From Hyphochytrium catenoides (taxonomy: Eukaryota > Sar > Hyphochytriomycetes > Hyphochytriales > Hyphochytriaceae): a DNA stretch of 64,000 nt. The notes beneath the pieces are model-generated. The model was not told the DNA's origin. It searched no databases and worked only from the letters and a program-made list of their open reading frames with translations. Each line of letters opens with the position of its first letter. Position 1 is the first letter of the stretch. Positions 32,601 through 45,308 of the stretch are shown here, one piece after another. The stretch covers positions 1 through 64,000 of the forward strand of contig FLMG01000116.1 of assembly GCA_900088475.1 (NCBI GenBank), in the 5' to 3' direction. Made by a program: the position numbers and the translations under genes.

Positions 32601-35600
32601 AACAGTTGGAGACTCTCTTGGGCTTCATCATGAGGAACTTAAAGGAGTTCCCACATCTATGTCCTGATCCTCCCTTATCTCTCCTTTTCTGCACCCTTTG
32701 CAAGGGGCACCACTACGCTCACCAAGATTGCAATGCTCCATGGTTCCTTCTTTCTCTCTATTTTCCGTCTGCTACACTAAGTCTCGTAGAAGAGTACCCA
32801 GGTAGGGAAGCTCAGGACGGGGAAAACAAAGCAGGTGAAGGCATGAGCGGGCCCTTCCCGCCGTTTGGGGAGCTGCAGTTCGAGCAGTTGGAGATTTTAG
32901 TGCAGCAGAACAGCAACGATGTCGCCCAGTTAGCTGTGTCTGCAAATTACGTACGGGTACAGAGTCGAGCCCTAAACGTCCCACAAGGCGATACGAGTAT
33001 TGCTGATTGGAGAGAAGTCTTTTCTCCTCTTACGTCAAACCGGAGACAGTTGTTCTATCGGCAACTCTCGTCATGGACCTCATGTTCCCACTCAATTCAT
33101 GTCAATGACTCTTGCGTCAGCATCCTCCCGCCGCTTATGGTCCCTCTATCTCTCTTCTTTACAATCGCTCTAAAAAATGTTCTAGACAAAGCGAGAGAGG
33201 AACAAGGGCCGTATGTCGTTCCTGCTACGCTTTTCAAAGACAAGGAGACAGAGAGGACCAGGAACAACCAGACTCATGACGAAGGGGGCTCTAGCGTAAG
33301 AGGCTGGCCAAACTTCGATCTAACCTTGGACTTATTCATAGACAACACGCTCTTCTGCTTGTATCAAGATCCTCAAGGAACCTCCTCGAGGTAAATGAGA
33401 GGGGCGTTAGAGGCATAGTGACCGTTTGATCGGAGTAGGCCGACAAGAGACACCAGGAGAGAATCATCACCGATACACCCGGACTGGGTCTGAGTGATAA
33501 CTCAGTTACAAAGCAATAGCTTGAGGCGGTCAAGACGTAGAGATTGTATCATATGCTCGCCCTAACCTCTTTTTTCGGCTGCTGTCTCTTTGATCCCCTA
33601 AGGGTACTTTGTATCCTTTCTTGCTTAGACTTACAGCAGCAATGGCTGGATGAGGTGAAGCAAAGCAACCACTTTGCCATCAAACAGAAGAAGATATTTT
33701 TCTCTTCTTTCCCAGATCTGCAGGTAACTCGGGTCACTACTTTTCCTGCCTATATGACCTCCGTGTTGCCGCTTCGGTATGGTATGGCCCTAAATTCGTT
33801 GTCTGGCGGGTGACGTCGAGCTCTCACACTCTTCAACTTTTCTTCTACACCCTCTTTGACTTTTCTTCTAACACACCTTCTTTGTAGATCGAGCAGTCAG
33901 TCGCATTAGCAAATGAGTTCTCCATCGCCTGCGACTATGAAATTAATGTCAGCCGAAAGGACGGCCTCGCAAGTGAGGGCATGAACGAGAAGGAAGGAGA
34001 GGCTCAAATGGTGGCCATTGAGAAGTTTTCCTTCCTTCTCCACCCACTGAAGCTGGCTCTGTCTTACCGCGACTGTCTGCAATTGGTAGATATCCTTGAT
34101 TCCGTAAACTTATCTCTGTCGCTTGTGACACAAGACACAGATGAAAAAATCCAGAGAGGCGCCGCCGATCCTTCTCCCCTTCCTTGTCAAGAGGACCCTA
34201 CAGATATCAGCATTATGCAGCAGCAGACCTTGGGGCAGGTTGGTGACATCCGCCTGATACTGCTGGAGGACGAAAGAGATGTTCCTCTGTTAGAGCTCTT
34301 TGTAGAGAGTATAGGGATAGAAAGCGGCAGTTGTGGAGGAAACACTGCCCTTTCCCTTGATGCATCAGCCTCACTCTCTGCCTTTAACTCACGGAATAAT
34401 GGCTGGGAGCCGCTGCTCGAGAAGACGGCCTTCCAGCTTAGGTTGGCTGCTAGCAACAGGGCAGAAGATCCAGTTCAACTTGTTCTCTCTGTTCCCTCGG
34501 TTATGAACCTCAACCTCACACAAACATGGGCCGACACTCTCCCTCGCCTCCTATCAAATCTGAGGTCCGACGAATCAATTATTTCTCCGTCTCTTTCCAG
34601 CGGTGTCCATATCGAGAACTCAACAGGCCTTCCCATAGAGTTTTGCCTGAGGCAGGGAATTCGTGACGTAATCCGCGGGAGATTGGAACACGATCAAAGT
34701 GCTGACGCGATCTTGCGTGGCCAGGAAGAGGATTTAAAAAGGAAGAGGAGATCGGCCGCCATTGACTCTCTTTTACCTTCAGCACCTCTATTCCAGCAAG
34801 AGGCGGCTGCTTCTAAGCAGACCCTTGCCATTTGGCTTAACGACCGAGAGTGGGGAACAGCTTCTCCTGTTGCTATCAGCAACACTGGCAAATATGTCTT
34901 ACCTGTCCGGCGAGCAAAAGTGAGACGGCAAGACGACCTCCAAGAGGTGGCTCAGGGAAGGAGTCTTAACCTCTTTCCCGGCACGTTAGTGCTGGATATC
35001 AGCCTCAATCAGGGTGACGGGACTAAGGTCCTGAAGATACTGTCTCCTCTAGTCATTTCTAATCAGACAGACATTCCCCTGCAGCTTTGGGCTTACTCAC
35101 CGCAAGGGGGAGGGCGCGTCGAAGAGTGGACGGTGGATGCAGGCGAGTCTTCCACAGCCCCTCTTTCTGTCCTCCACGTAGAAAACAAGGTCAGCATCAG
35201 ACCCACAAACTCCACTGACTGGGGACCCTTACTCAGCAGCTTGAGCCAGTTGCGGGGCGAGAAGATACCTGGTAGCCGTTATCAAACGGTAGCAGTCTGC
35301 CCCGTAGCCGCAGGGAGGGAAGAGGATAAAGCAAGAAATAACACAGAGGAGGAAAGGCAGTTCATTTGTTCAGCTCTCCCTTCCTGGTGCTGTGTAGCTG
35401 TGGCTGTCGAAAGCGCGCTGGAAGAGGTCCCGATAGCTGATGGTCGTCTAACCTCGAAGATAGCTTTGACTTCCATGGATGGAAGGGACGGTACTGCCAA
35501 GAGGGACAGAACGCCTAAAATAAGGCAAAAGCAGAAGGAAAGCAAGATCGTATCAAAAACGAGTCTTACATCAGTTTTCTCCACCAGTCGCCCATCTCTC

Positions 35601-38600
35601 TTTACATTGGTCCTTCTACCTCCCGTTCAACTCATCAATGCTCTTCCCTTCGTTGTCAGTTACCGATTCTGCTGCCATGAGAGGCATCTGCTCCTGGCGG
35701 AAGGAATAGTGGACGTAGGGAAAACGTTGCAATTGTGTCAAGTTGAGATGGGAACTGTTCTTTCACTTTCCATATCTCTTCCTGGTTATGACTGGAGCGA
35801 GTTTACTCCCATTACCTCTCCTGCACGACTACATGGGTTCCCAGACTCAGTAGGCAAAAGTAGGGATCTCGAAGACCGGAAAGCCTATAAGATTACTCTT
35901 AGAAGGCGCGTAGAGAGCCATTTAGACGGGAGCGTAAGAGAGGATGAGCTGTCTCTCCTTCTCAAGAGAGAAGGAAGGCTTCTTCGTCTAGTTGCCCCGA
36001 TCTGGCTTGTCAATCGAACCTCTCTCCCTGTTGAGTTCAAATCAGGATCGCAGATTACTCCTATGACTCCTTCTAGAAGAGCTTCCAGACGCGTACTCGA
36101 GAGAGAAAGGTCAGACAGGAACCGGAATGGAAGACAAAAATTGTCGGCTGCACTTGTTTCCAAGGGCAGTATGAAGCGCGTTTCTGATCAGGCCCCTTCT
36201 ATTCTCATGGTCGTGGTGGAGCAAGCAGAGTACTTGCCTGATATGGCGCTGGTAGGGCGACAGGACCCCTTTGTTCGAGTTTCTCTCTTCTTACCCGCTT
36301 TCCGTCCCTCCAAAGTTCAATCTGCCCTGGAAAAGGGGATGAGACCCCGAATTCTCTATAAGGCTGAGACCCGTCCCTGTGTCGCAGGGGGTTCTAGGCC
36401 TCGGTGGGGGCCTCAGCATAACTGCAGCCTCCTCATACCTCTCTCTGGAGAGCGCGATGTCGTGAACCAGGGTAAACTTCTGGTGGAGGTTCTCCATCGA
36501 ACAATCGTGGGAGAAGAGCTGCTAGGATGGTTGCAGCTAAGTTTGGCACAGATAGGAAGTTCTACGGGCGACATGGACCAACCCCACTGGTACTCTTTGT
36601 CTCCCTCTCCTGCTCATCAAAATAGGGGAACAACGGCAAGAATTGTCCTTTCTATCCACATCAGCTCTAGTCAGCGGCCTCCGATCAATACGAGTGAGGG
36701 GAAAATAGGGCCAGGAAGTAGCATCTCTCTCTCAGAAAGAGTAGGGGCGGATGGAGGTAGCATGCAAGACGAAGGGAAAGAAGCAGCTATGCCATCCTCC
36801 GCAGAAGCGACAAGACATCGGATCTCCCTATACCTGGCTCATCATATACAGAATCGTCCACCTAGGAACATCCTTATCTCCAGAGGCATCCTCACACCTC
36901 TTTTGTCGCCCACGATAGCTAAGCGGAGCGCTTTCCTTGCCGCCAAACTAGATTTGCGACCAAGCAAGAGGAACCTTGAGGAGAGAGGCATTCTTGTCAG
37001 GAGTCGACCGCTCATCTTCCTCCGCATCTATTTGCCTCATAACCGCTTTCATTATGTCTCTCTGTTTCTACCAGAGGATACCGTTCTTGCCGAGGCAGTT
37101 GAGCGGGCGCTGATGGTCTGTGGCCTGAGTTTCAGTAGGCCCGACCTCTATGTCTGCTTTGAAATCACCACAAAAAGTTGGCCTCTTTCCCGAGACCCCA
37201 CAAAACAAACACAGCTGACAGCCATGGTTGCCCAATTCACCGCTTTGGAACCTGCTGTTCCAGTGTCCGAGGATCATCTTCCGGCCATGCGGTGCGTGGG
37301 TAGGGAGTATGAACTGACGTTGCCTTTAGCAATGTGTAATGTGGAGAACGGGCTGCTGTTAATGCATAAGGCGGGTATTGGGCCTTTGCTTAATCGCTCT
37401 TCATCCACAGCTCTTGCCTTGCCAATGTCATGTCCCCTCATGCTGGAGCAAGATACAGACAGTAGCGAGAACTTTGCAGTGAAGGAGGTAGTCCTCTTCC
37501 CTCTTGGCAATGAGGAAGAAAATAAGGCCAGGCTATCTGTCCGCCTTCCAGATACGCCATGGAGCCGCCCATTTCCTCTACTCTCGGAAGCAGGGGTGCT
37601 CACTCTCTCGCAGAGACCAATACCAGCAGGTATGGAGGTTGTCCAGCGTACAGAAGAACTGCAGCCAAGCCTCAGAAAGTACCAGTTCGGCGTCCAAACA
37701 ACAGAGGGAGAGGGCATATTCTCAGACTCTCTAATAGTGTCCTTTATGCCCCGCTACCTTCTTCGCAATAACACGTCGCAGGAGATACGTCTACGGCAGT
37801 ATGGATCTCGACTCATTTCCTTCATGAAGCCCGGCCAGGCCCAACCATTCCATTGGGACGACAGGACAAAGGAGGTAAGGAAAGGAGTACGTGATAAGTA
37901 ATTCCTGCAACAGTGGCAAACGTTGAGTCCTTGAGTGCTCAGTCGATCTTGTGAAACTCTTTGGGGGGCATCCGCCACAAATGGCGTTCGTGGCTCAACC
38001 TGCTCTCCTTAAACGATCGACTTGCATGTCCTCGTCCTGACTGACAACTGGTTGCCCAGGAGTCGCTTTCAGTTACTGTAGGCAAGAAAGTCTGGCAGTG
38101 GAGCGGGCACTTTTCCCTTGATGGTGTGGGCAGTATATTCCTCCTTTTGAGACCGGTGCATCCCACGGCCCCTACCTCTGCACCGGGGTCGTTCAGCCTT
38201 CTACTTCAAGTGAGAAGAGAGGTAGCTGGGAGCTGTCTCCTCGTCTCTTTCGAGCTCGGGGATGTACGCTTTCCACCATATCGCATAGATAACAAGACGT
38301 CATATCATCTCAAGTATAAGCAATCCAGGTGAGCGGGCTTGGGAGCTGCCGATTTAAACTCCGCAGCTGCTCCAATTACTGATGAATGGCGCTACGCCTC
38401 CCATCAAACAGTCTTGTCTCTAGCATCCACAGCCCATCACTACCCCTCGGCTACCGATTAGTTCCGGTTCAGCTCCTTCTTCATACCAAAAAGCATTCTC
38501 TAAGACTCTTAACTCACCTAACCTCCCTCGTTCCCCTTCTGAATCTTTCCGCCGCTGGTATTCACCGTCGCTGAAGCTCTTCTCCGGATGATACTGGACC

Positions 38601-41600
38601 GTGGGATGACTTGGGTCCTAAAAGGTGAGCTACTGTGCCCTACTAAACCATGAGAGATGGAACGACGCAAAGCATAGAAGATCTTTAGCTTACATGACAA
38701 GACCAGGGGAAGAAGGAACGGGAGACGGGCAACAAAATTAGGTTTAGACTTTGGACCAAATATAGTCAACTATGAAGGAGGGTGATGGCATTACGTAGAA
38801 CCAGTTTATGGCACCATGATCGACGGAGGCCACTTAGTTGACTGTGTTGCCTACGTCTGCCTAGATCAAAGCCATATGCTTGGGAGCATCCCAACAGCGT
38901 GAATCGAAGCCTCTGCATTCGTTTCTTACAGGTGAAGGAGTGCTGTCGACCTCTTAATCGCCCGTTGAATTTTCCTCAATCCGATCTTATCTGGCTCCTC
39001 TTGCTCTTCGAAGCCCCACCTTTACGTTTGACGTGAAAGTAACGTTTTAGGTCTTTCTAAACGTACCAATGAGACCCCCTATGGTGAATGTCCTTCCTAT
39101 TCAGCCGAAATCCTCCCCGTAGGTTGCGGATGCGGGTCTGGAGAGCTACCAGTCCTATAATTTTAGCTTAGATGAGGTCGTCGAGCATAAGGTAAGAGAA
39201 AGGCTAAGCTTCACTTCCAGATGACCTAAGAGTTACTTTTCTGTGTTGTGCTCTGTCCCTCCAAGCCATCTCGCCATTTCAAGATACTGCCTGGCCTTGC
39301 GATGCAGCAAAGAGATCTAAACCAAGTGCTTTCAGCCTCCTCCTGCGAACAGCCGGCTCTCTCTTAGCCACCTTTTCCCTAAACTTCGCTAACTAGCTAC
39401 TCACCTTCTAATCGAATCCGCTCATCACCTCCCTCTTTCAGACCTTCAAACTTCAACGAAGTCTTCCCTCATTCAAAAACCTTACAAAAGAGGGCTTTCT
39501 TCTAAAAAAAGACGAGTCGCTCTCCTCCATTTCGCGCTGGCAGCGGCGCTACTTCCGTCTCCAAGGAATAAGCCTATACTACTTTAAGAGCAAGGAGGAC
39601 TGGGAGCTGAGGGGAGTGATCGATCTTGTGACGGAGGAAATGGGGGGTAGTTTCATAGCTGTCTACATGTTGCCTCCCTCCCCTAAGAGGAGAGCTCGAA
39701 GCTTCTTCCCTGGCCCCGCGCCCTACTCACTCAAGGGTCGGCTGCAAGGCTTAAGGAATATCGTCGGAGACGAGCGGGTGGGAAACGTAATGGCAGCTCG
39801 AGAGCGCAGCGAAGCGGGAGCCGAGCCTAAAGCCTCCTTAAATTACCTACATGGCTTGCAACATGCGGCCGAAATTCTTCGCAGCTCTTATTTGGAGGTC
39901 CTCCGCGAACGAAACGCGGAGATGTCTACCAGGAGGGTGAGGGAAGGAGATAAAGAGAAGACGGTGGAAGGACAGGTCTCCCCGCATGTGGTAATGGAAG
40001 GTTCAGAGATCGTCCGTCTTCTCCTTGCTAAAAGGATTGCACCAGCGAGATCCTATGCGATAGACATGGCCAGAGATCTTCTGGAGTGTGGCCTACTGGA
40101 AGAAAGAGGCGGAAAAGCAAAGGATAGAGATCTGACGGTGGAGGAGGAGGACAACAACTTTAGAGAAGGCGGGGCCTACGAAGTGCTTCCGAGCATTGTG
40201 GCGCAGGATCTGCCTACTTTCTCCAGTCATTCAAGGGCTAAGGGATTGTCAAATCGCTTCTGTATAGTGACATCAATCAAGACTTCCTATTTTACATGTC
40301 GTGACTACGAGGAGGCTCTTAGTTGGGTACAGGCCATCCAGAGAGCCTCCCATGCAGAAGCCCAAGAGGTACACTTCTTACCTTGAATAGCACTAACGCT
40401 ATCTCTGGCTCAGGAGAGGAATTCCTTCTTTATTTCTCCGACTCCCTAATGTACTCTGCCTGGTTCTACTGCGCTGGCCATCGTGAGAATACTTTCAAAA
40501 GTCTCACTGGGCCTTGTTCCTCGTTCTACCGTTAGAATGTGAATACGTCCAAGTCGATCGTTGGGGATACGCTTCACGACCGAGTCCGCACCAAGTCCTT
40601 CATTCGGGCGAGAATCAGAGCTGATGGACCCACCAAGGTTCTCGAGCTCAATGAGGTCGGACTAGACGATGCTGCTGAACAAGAGTCTGTGGACGGCAGA
40701 GGAGAAGCAGATGAGCATGAAGAAGCCACGATAGGCTCAGAAACAGCTACGTCACGATCAGTGGGAGGTTCTCCTTTCTTCTTCCCTCGAGGGACTATTC
40801 ACATACTCTTGCAGCTCGACTCCTTTGGAATATCCATTGTTGACCAAAGGCCCGAGGAGCTTCTTTATATGAGCCTTCATAACATTCGAGCGCTGGCCTC
40901 CGTTTCAGCAGCGAGGGCAAGTGTCACTCTGTCAGTGAACAAATTGCAGATCGACAATCAGTCGAGAAGCGCAATATACCCAGTAATCCTCTACGTGGAT
41001 AGTGAGCCACAGAGGAGGAGAAGAAGTGGCCTAAAAGGAGAAGACGGAGATCGGGCGGCTGGGACTTTCGGGTTCTCCTGTGCTGACTGTGAGATGTGGA
41101 GCGAGCAAGAAACGTCTTTTCACCTCTGCTTCTCGTTGCTGCGTGGAAGGAAGGATCTATTATACTTTGAGCACTTGTCTTCCTGGTTGGCTCCTCTGCA
41201 GTTGTGCTTGGAGGAAGACGCTATGGCGACTTTGCAGCAATTCTTCGCCTCGGTAGGCAACCACTCCGGTCTATACTCCCATCTTCCCGTCATCCGTGCA
41301 ATTAGCATTCTCTTGCCTCTTCAAATCTATGTTAAACCAATAACTATTTTCCTGCACGTTGTGCTGCTTGCACACCTGTGTTCGACTTCTTTGTCGCCAT
41401 AGGATTCATGTTGCTACACGATATCTTTGTAACGTAAGGTCTACAATGTCTAGAGGACTCTTGCTCAGTAGACTCTCCACATGTTATATCGTCAATCATT
41501 CTCTAGGGGAATTATTCCAGAGCTTCGAAGTCCCTTACAAGTGACCACCCAGAGTGTGATGACGAGCCCGGAAGAGGACAAGGCCTGCGACGAGGAACGT

Positions 41601-44262
41601 TAAGCAATGAAAGAAGGTCAAGGGCAGCATCACTGGATGCGGACATATTGAAGGATTATCTAGCGACGATGCAAGAAAATGTCTTCCTTGGCATAGACAA
41701 CCGTTTTCGATCAATTGGTCCATATCAAGCAGAGACGTGGACATCATACTTCTCCTTCCTCCATCTTCACCCCGTGTCCCTCTCACTAACGTACAGAAGC
41801 AGCAGAGGGAGTTATCTTATGGGCCGGGAGGGCGTTGGGGATGAGCTCATTGAGAGGAGGCGAAGGCTAGGCGGAAGAATGTTTCGCCTGCCTGCCCTTG
41901 ATGACGCTTCCATACAGTTTGGTACTTTAGTGCTAGAGCATGGCTTTGGGACGTTGCAGGACACGCTCCAAAGCGTCTGCCGCCACTATACTGGTCAAGC
42001 GCTGCGGCAAGTTCATAAGGTCATCGGATCAATGGACTTTTTAGGCAATCCTGTCAACTTCTTCGGGCATATGGGCGCTGGAGTAAGTACATGTACTGGC
42101 TCTCCTCTGCTTCAGCCACTGGCAGTCTTGACTTTAAGTTCTATCGTCTTCAAACCTTCGACTGCGTACATTGTGGCATCATAGACCCGCCGCCGTACCG
42201 TCAGTCCCCCAGCACCTCTCTTCCATGACAGGGTGTTTCATTCTCCTCATGGGTCAAGGCCCTTTGATTGTTATAAGCGCTTCTCTATTGTCAACCTAAT
42301 AGGACCACTCTTCCGTCAGGCTTCACCTAACTCGATGACTCTCTGCAATCTATATTGTTATAGGTACGCGATTTTATTCAGGAGCCTCTTGATGGCCTCA
42401 AAAGTGGCGGAATAGGATTCGGGCAGGGGTTAGCTAAAGGCACTGCGAGCCTAGTTCAGAATACGGTGGATGGCACATTGGATGCTGCCTCCAAGATCTA
42501 TGGCAGTTTAGGCCAGGGGTTAGCCTCTCTTCTCGATGATCACTACCAAGCGAGGAGACAGCAAGAAAGAATGGAGCCAGTTGGCAGTCTGGGAGAAGGG
42601 CTTAAACAAGGCGCAAAGGAACTACGTCTTGGGCTAGTAGAAGGATTCTCGGGCATGTTTCTTGCGCCTATCAGGGGAAGTCAGGAGGGTGCGATGGGGC
42701 TGATGAGAGGAGCAGTGCAGGGAGTGCTTGGAGTGGCCCTCAAACCGACCGCAGGCGTCTTTGACTTCGCCTCTCGCGCCTCTCAGGGCCTCAAGTATCG
42801 GCCACAATTACAATTGCAGGGCCATCTAGGAAAAGAAAGGGTTCGTCCCCCTAGGGTCTTCGGGCGCCATGGACAGCTTAAGGAGTTTCGCGAGGAAGAT
42901 ACCGTGGCTTTTGCTCTTCTACGGGAGGTCCTCGGTGGAAGGTTTAGTCGCTCCTACATCGTGTTCCATTCGCAAATTGTCCAAACGCTACCGATGGTGG
43001 AAGTCGCTGCTCGGGAAAGGAGGGCTGCAAAGGAACGGGATCAGGGCGGATACCAAGGAGGAGATCTTTATCAAGTTACCTTTCATCCTGGCCCTATCGG
43101 TCTTCAGTTGGAGACCGACTTCTACCAGCAACACATTGTAGTAAAAGGCTTTAATCGCAGTAAGGACGGCTCTTATGGTCAGGCTGAGCTCTCTACTCTT
43201 ATAGAGACTGGGAACATTCTACTCAGTGTTGGAGGTATTGCGGTTCAAGACATGCGATTTTCTTCCGTGATGTCGCTGATCAAAGGGGCTGCAAGGCCAG
43301 TAACCCTGACATTTGAGAAGCCAACTCGGCCAGGTCGAAGAAAGGGAAGAGCACGCACGGTCTTTTCGTTAGGAGCCGTGGAGAGCGGTCAAGTCCAGTC
43401 CGGGGGGGAAGAGCCATGTTCTGCCAGGAACCCAACACTGGAACCTTCAGCACTAGTTCATTTGACCCACTGGCTGATTGTCACTGATACCCATGCTCTG
43501 CTCATCAACATTAGTGACGTTAGCCAGGTCTGTGTTGACTGGATAACACCCTTACAGAATGTCATTGATGTCTCGTGCGATCAAGAGGTTGAAGCGTTGG
43601 ATGTGAGGGTACGTGTACCGTTAACTGCGGGATCCAGTGGACCAATGGTTCGGCCCTCGTCTGAAGCTATGGCTATTAGAGACAGGAATCTGCATCTTTT
43701 CCAGGTCGCTATGTGGCAGGCCTTCCAGTCGAAAGCAGCCGCTGCGCAAGAGTTCTACCCGTCTGAGGCGATCATTCAAGGGCCGCTGCGGAAGAAGACT
43801 GGGCTACGGCTGTTGAAACGCTGGTTCGTGGTTAGTAAAGGCTGTCTGTACTACTTCACCGATCCTGACCAGAAGAACTTAAGAGGTATAGTTCCACTAG
43901 CATACCTAGAAGTGACTCCAGACCGAGTGAGCACAGAGGGCTTCTCTCTACATCCGCGGGGTGATTATCCGCTCAAGGTGGTCCATATAGAGGATAGAGA
44001 GGCAGTTGTGCAAACCTTCAAGGGCATTAAGCTTTATGCCGACGACAGCGACCAGCGAGATCGATGGGTAAGCGTTCTGCGGTCAGTCTCTCTTATGCAC
44101 GAGGCTTCGGGCCAAGAGGGAGGCAGTACGGACAGTAGTAGCCAAAGCTCCACCCTTCTACGCGTTGGAGTAAGAGGCGTGCCATCATCACAAGTTGAGT
44201 CTCTGATCCTGAACTTCAAGCAGTGTCTGACCTCATGTGAGCTAGCACGCTCTCTCATCTGA
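26652..44262 (+). CDS. VPS13: VPS13 bridge-like lipid transfer protein with C2, PH/DEP, PDZ and PH domains
   Basis: About 20 exons encode roughly 4,700 residues. Assigned exons: 26652-26748, 26915-26992, 27364-27509, 27630-27669, 27845-27957, 28088-28159, 28239-28337, 28586-33390, 33637-33723, 33888-37874, 38060-38328, 38577-38624, 39123-39191, 39442-40368, 40536-41330, about 41530-42082 and 42364-44262. Exon joins near 33.4-33.6, 38.6-39.1 and 41.3-41.5 kb are unresolved. VPS13 proteins form a hydrophobic groove that moves lipids between organelles. The chorein N-terminus (MVFEAALVAALRRFLG, IGHLRLEIPW) is clear. The adaptor-binding (VAB) region includes PPYRIDNKTSYHL. The C-terminal ATG-C part reads LGQGLASLLDD and LKPTAGVFDFASRASQGL. 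Extra modules: C2 (36201-36610), PH interrupted by a DEP-like insert (39442-40368), PDZ (about 43069-43330) and a final PH (about 43770-44100). Confidence 0.93.
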
Positions 44263-44702
44263 ACTATGGAGATTGCCGTCTTCATGTTCATAAAGTATGC
44301 AGCCAGATGTGTGGAGGAATAAGAGCTGCACACGGCAACAAGTGAGACTATTTATGAATGATCAACAGGCAGGTGTCCTTCTATGTCTCTACGGCTCCAT
44401 ATGCCCAGTCTTATCATACACATTCTCCTTCGATATTCGAGACTTGATAGGTCCATAGGGTTAGGCAACTAGCAGTATCGCTCGCTCACTCTCCACTTCT
44501 TATTAGCTGGAAACATGCACCCCAGTCCGATGACCCACTTGCTGAGCTCCACCACGAACAGTCTAGTACTCGTATAAAGTAGACAGACCCGCAGATTGCC
44601 AGACTTCACAAGTCATAGCTAATAACAGGCGCGTGGGCCTAATAAAGTTGTGCAGACAAGCTTCTCGGTGTTTCACAATCTCGACTACTGCGTTACAAAA
44701 GT

Positions 44703-44707
44703 AAAAA
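44703..44707 (-). terminator. Pol III T-run after tRNA-Glu
   Basis: Five T residues on the minus strand start 6 nt after the tRNA 3' end, a minimal RNA polymerase III terminator. A second run of A residues directly downstream of the tRNA does not serve this role. Confidence 0.7.
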
Positions 44708-44712
44708 GTTTT

Positions 44713-44784
44713 TCCCAGTCCGGGACTCGAACCCGGGTCTCACGGGTGAGAGCCGTGTATCCTAACCACCTAGACTAACTGGGA
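44713..44784 (-). tRNA. tRNA-Glu (anticodon CTC)
   Basis: Seventy-two nucleotides fold into a full cloverleaf on the minus strand. The 7-bp acceptor stem is TCCCAGT/ACTGGGA, the anticodon stem CACGG/CCGTG encloses loop CTCTCAC with anticodon CTC (reads GAG), and the T arm is CCGGG-TTCGAGT-CCCGG. The D arm carries the A-box-like TAGTCTAGGTGGTTAGGA. No intron and no encoded CCA. It appears functional. Confidence 0.97.
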
Positions 44785-45308
44785 TAACAGCTGGAGAGAA
44801 GATAGTTCTAGGGCAATATCTATGTAGGGCCTTTCTAAAGTAACGCTGTCAATGGAGACATCAGCATATCTCTCAACAGACGTAATCACTCAGCTCATCA
44901 CCTGTTCCCATTCATAGTCTGTAGTTCGTACATTCTGCTGTCATAGTCATAGCGATGGTGTCTGCCCTGGGATCAGAACAATAGTCAGGGGACGTTCATG
45001 TCCAATTATGTAGGGTGAACAAGGCGCTAGCTGGGCGTGGGCGCATCACATCGCCCTGGAAGGTAGATTTACGTCAATCCCACTCCGGCACTGGCAGTGT
45101 ATTAGCAACATGAAGTTGTTACTCTAGTTTACGCATACAGATTAGACTTGTAAACTGACAGAGCATAATAAGAGATAAATGAACTGGTCCATGTGGCCCT
45201 CTCGCATTGGGCATCTAATCGCGTCGACGGCATATTCTTTCTTTGTAGAGAGAGGCACATAGGGCAGGAATACTTCGGAGTAGGCAGGGTGAAGTACAAG
45301 GCTTATGT

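Larger units (their letters stand above)
44263..45308. other. Intergenic, holds only a tRNA gene
   Basis: Between the VPS13 stop and the end of the SWI/SNF gene I find only tRNA-Glu. The remainder shows no coding signal or repeat. Confidence 0.5.
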
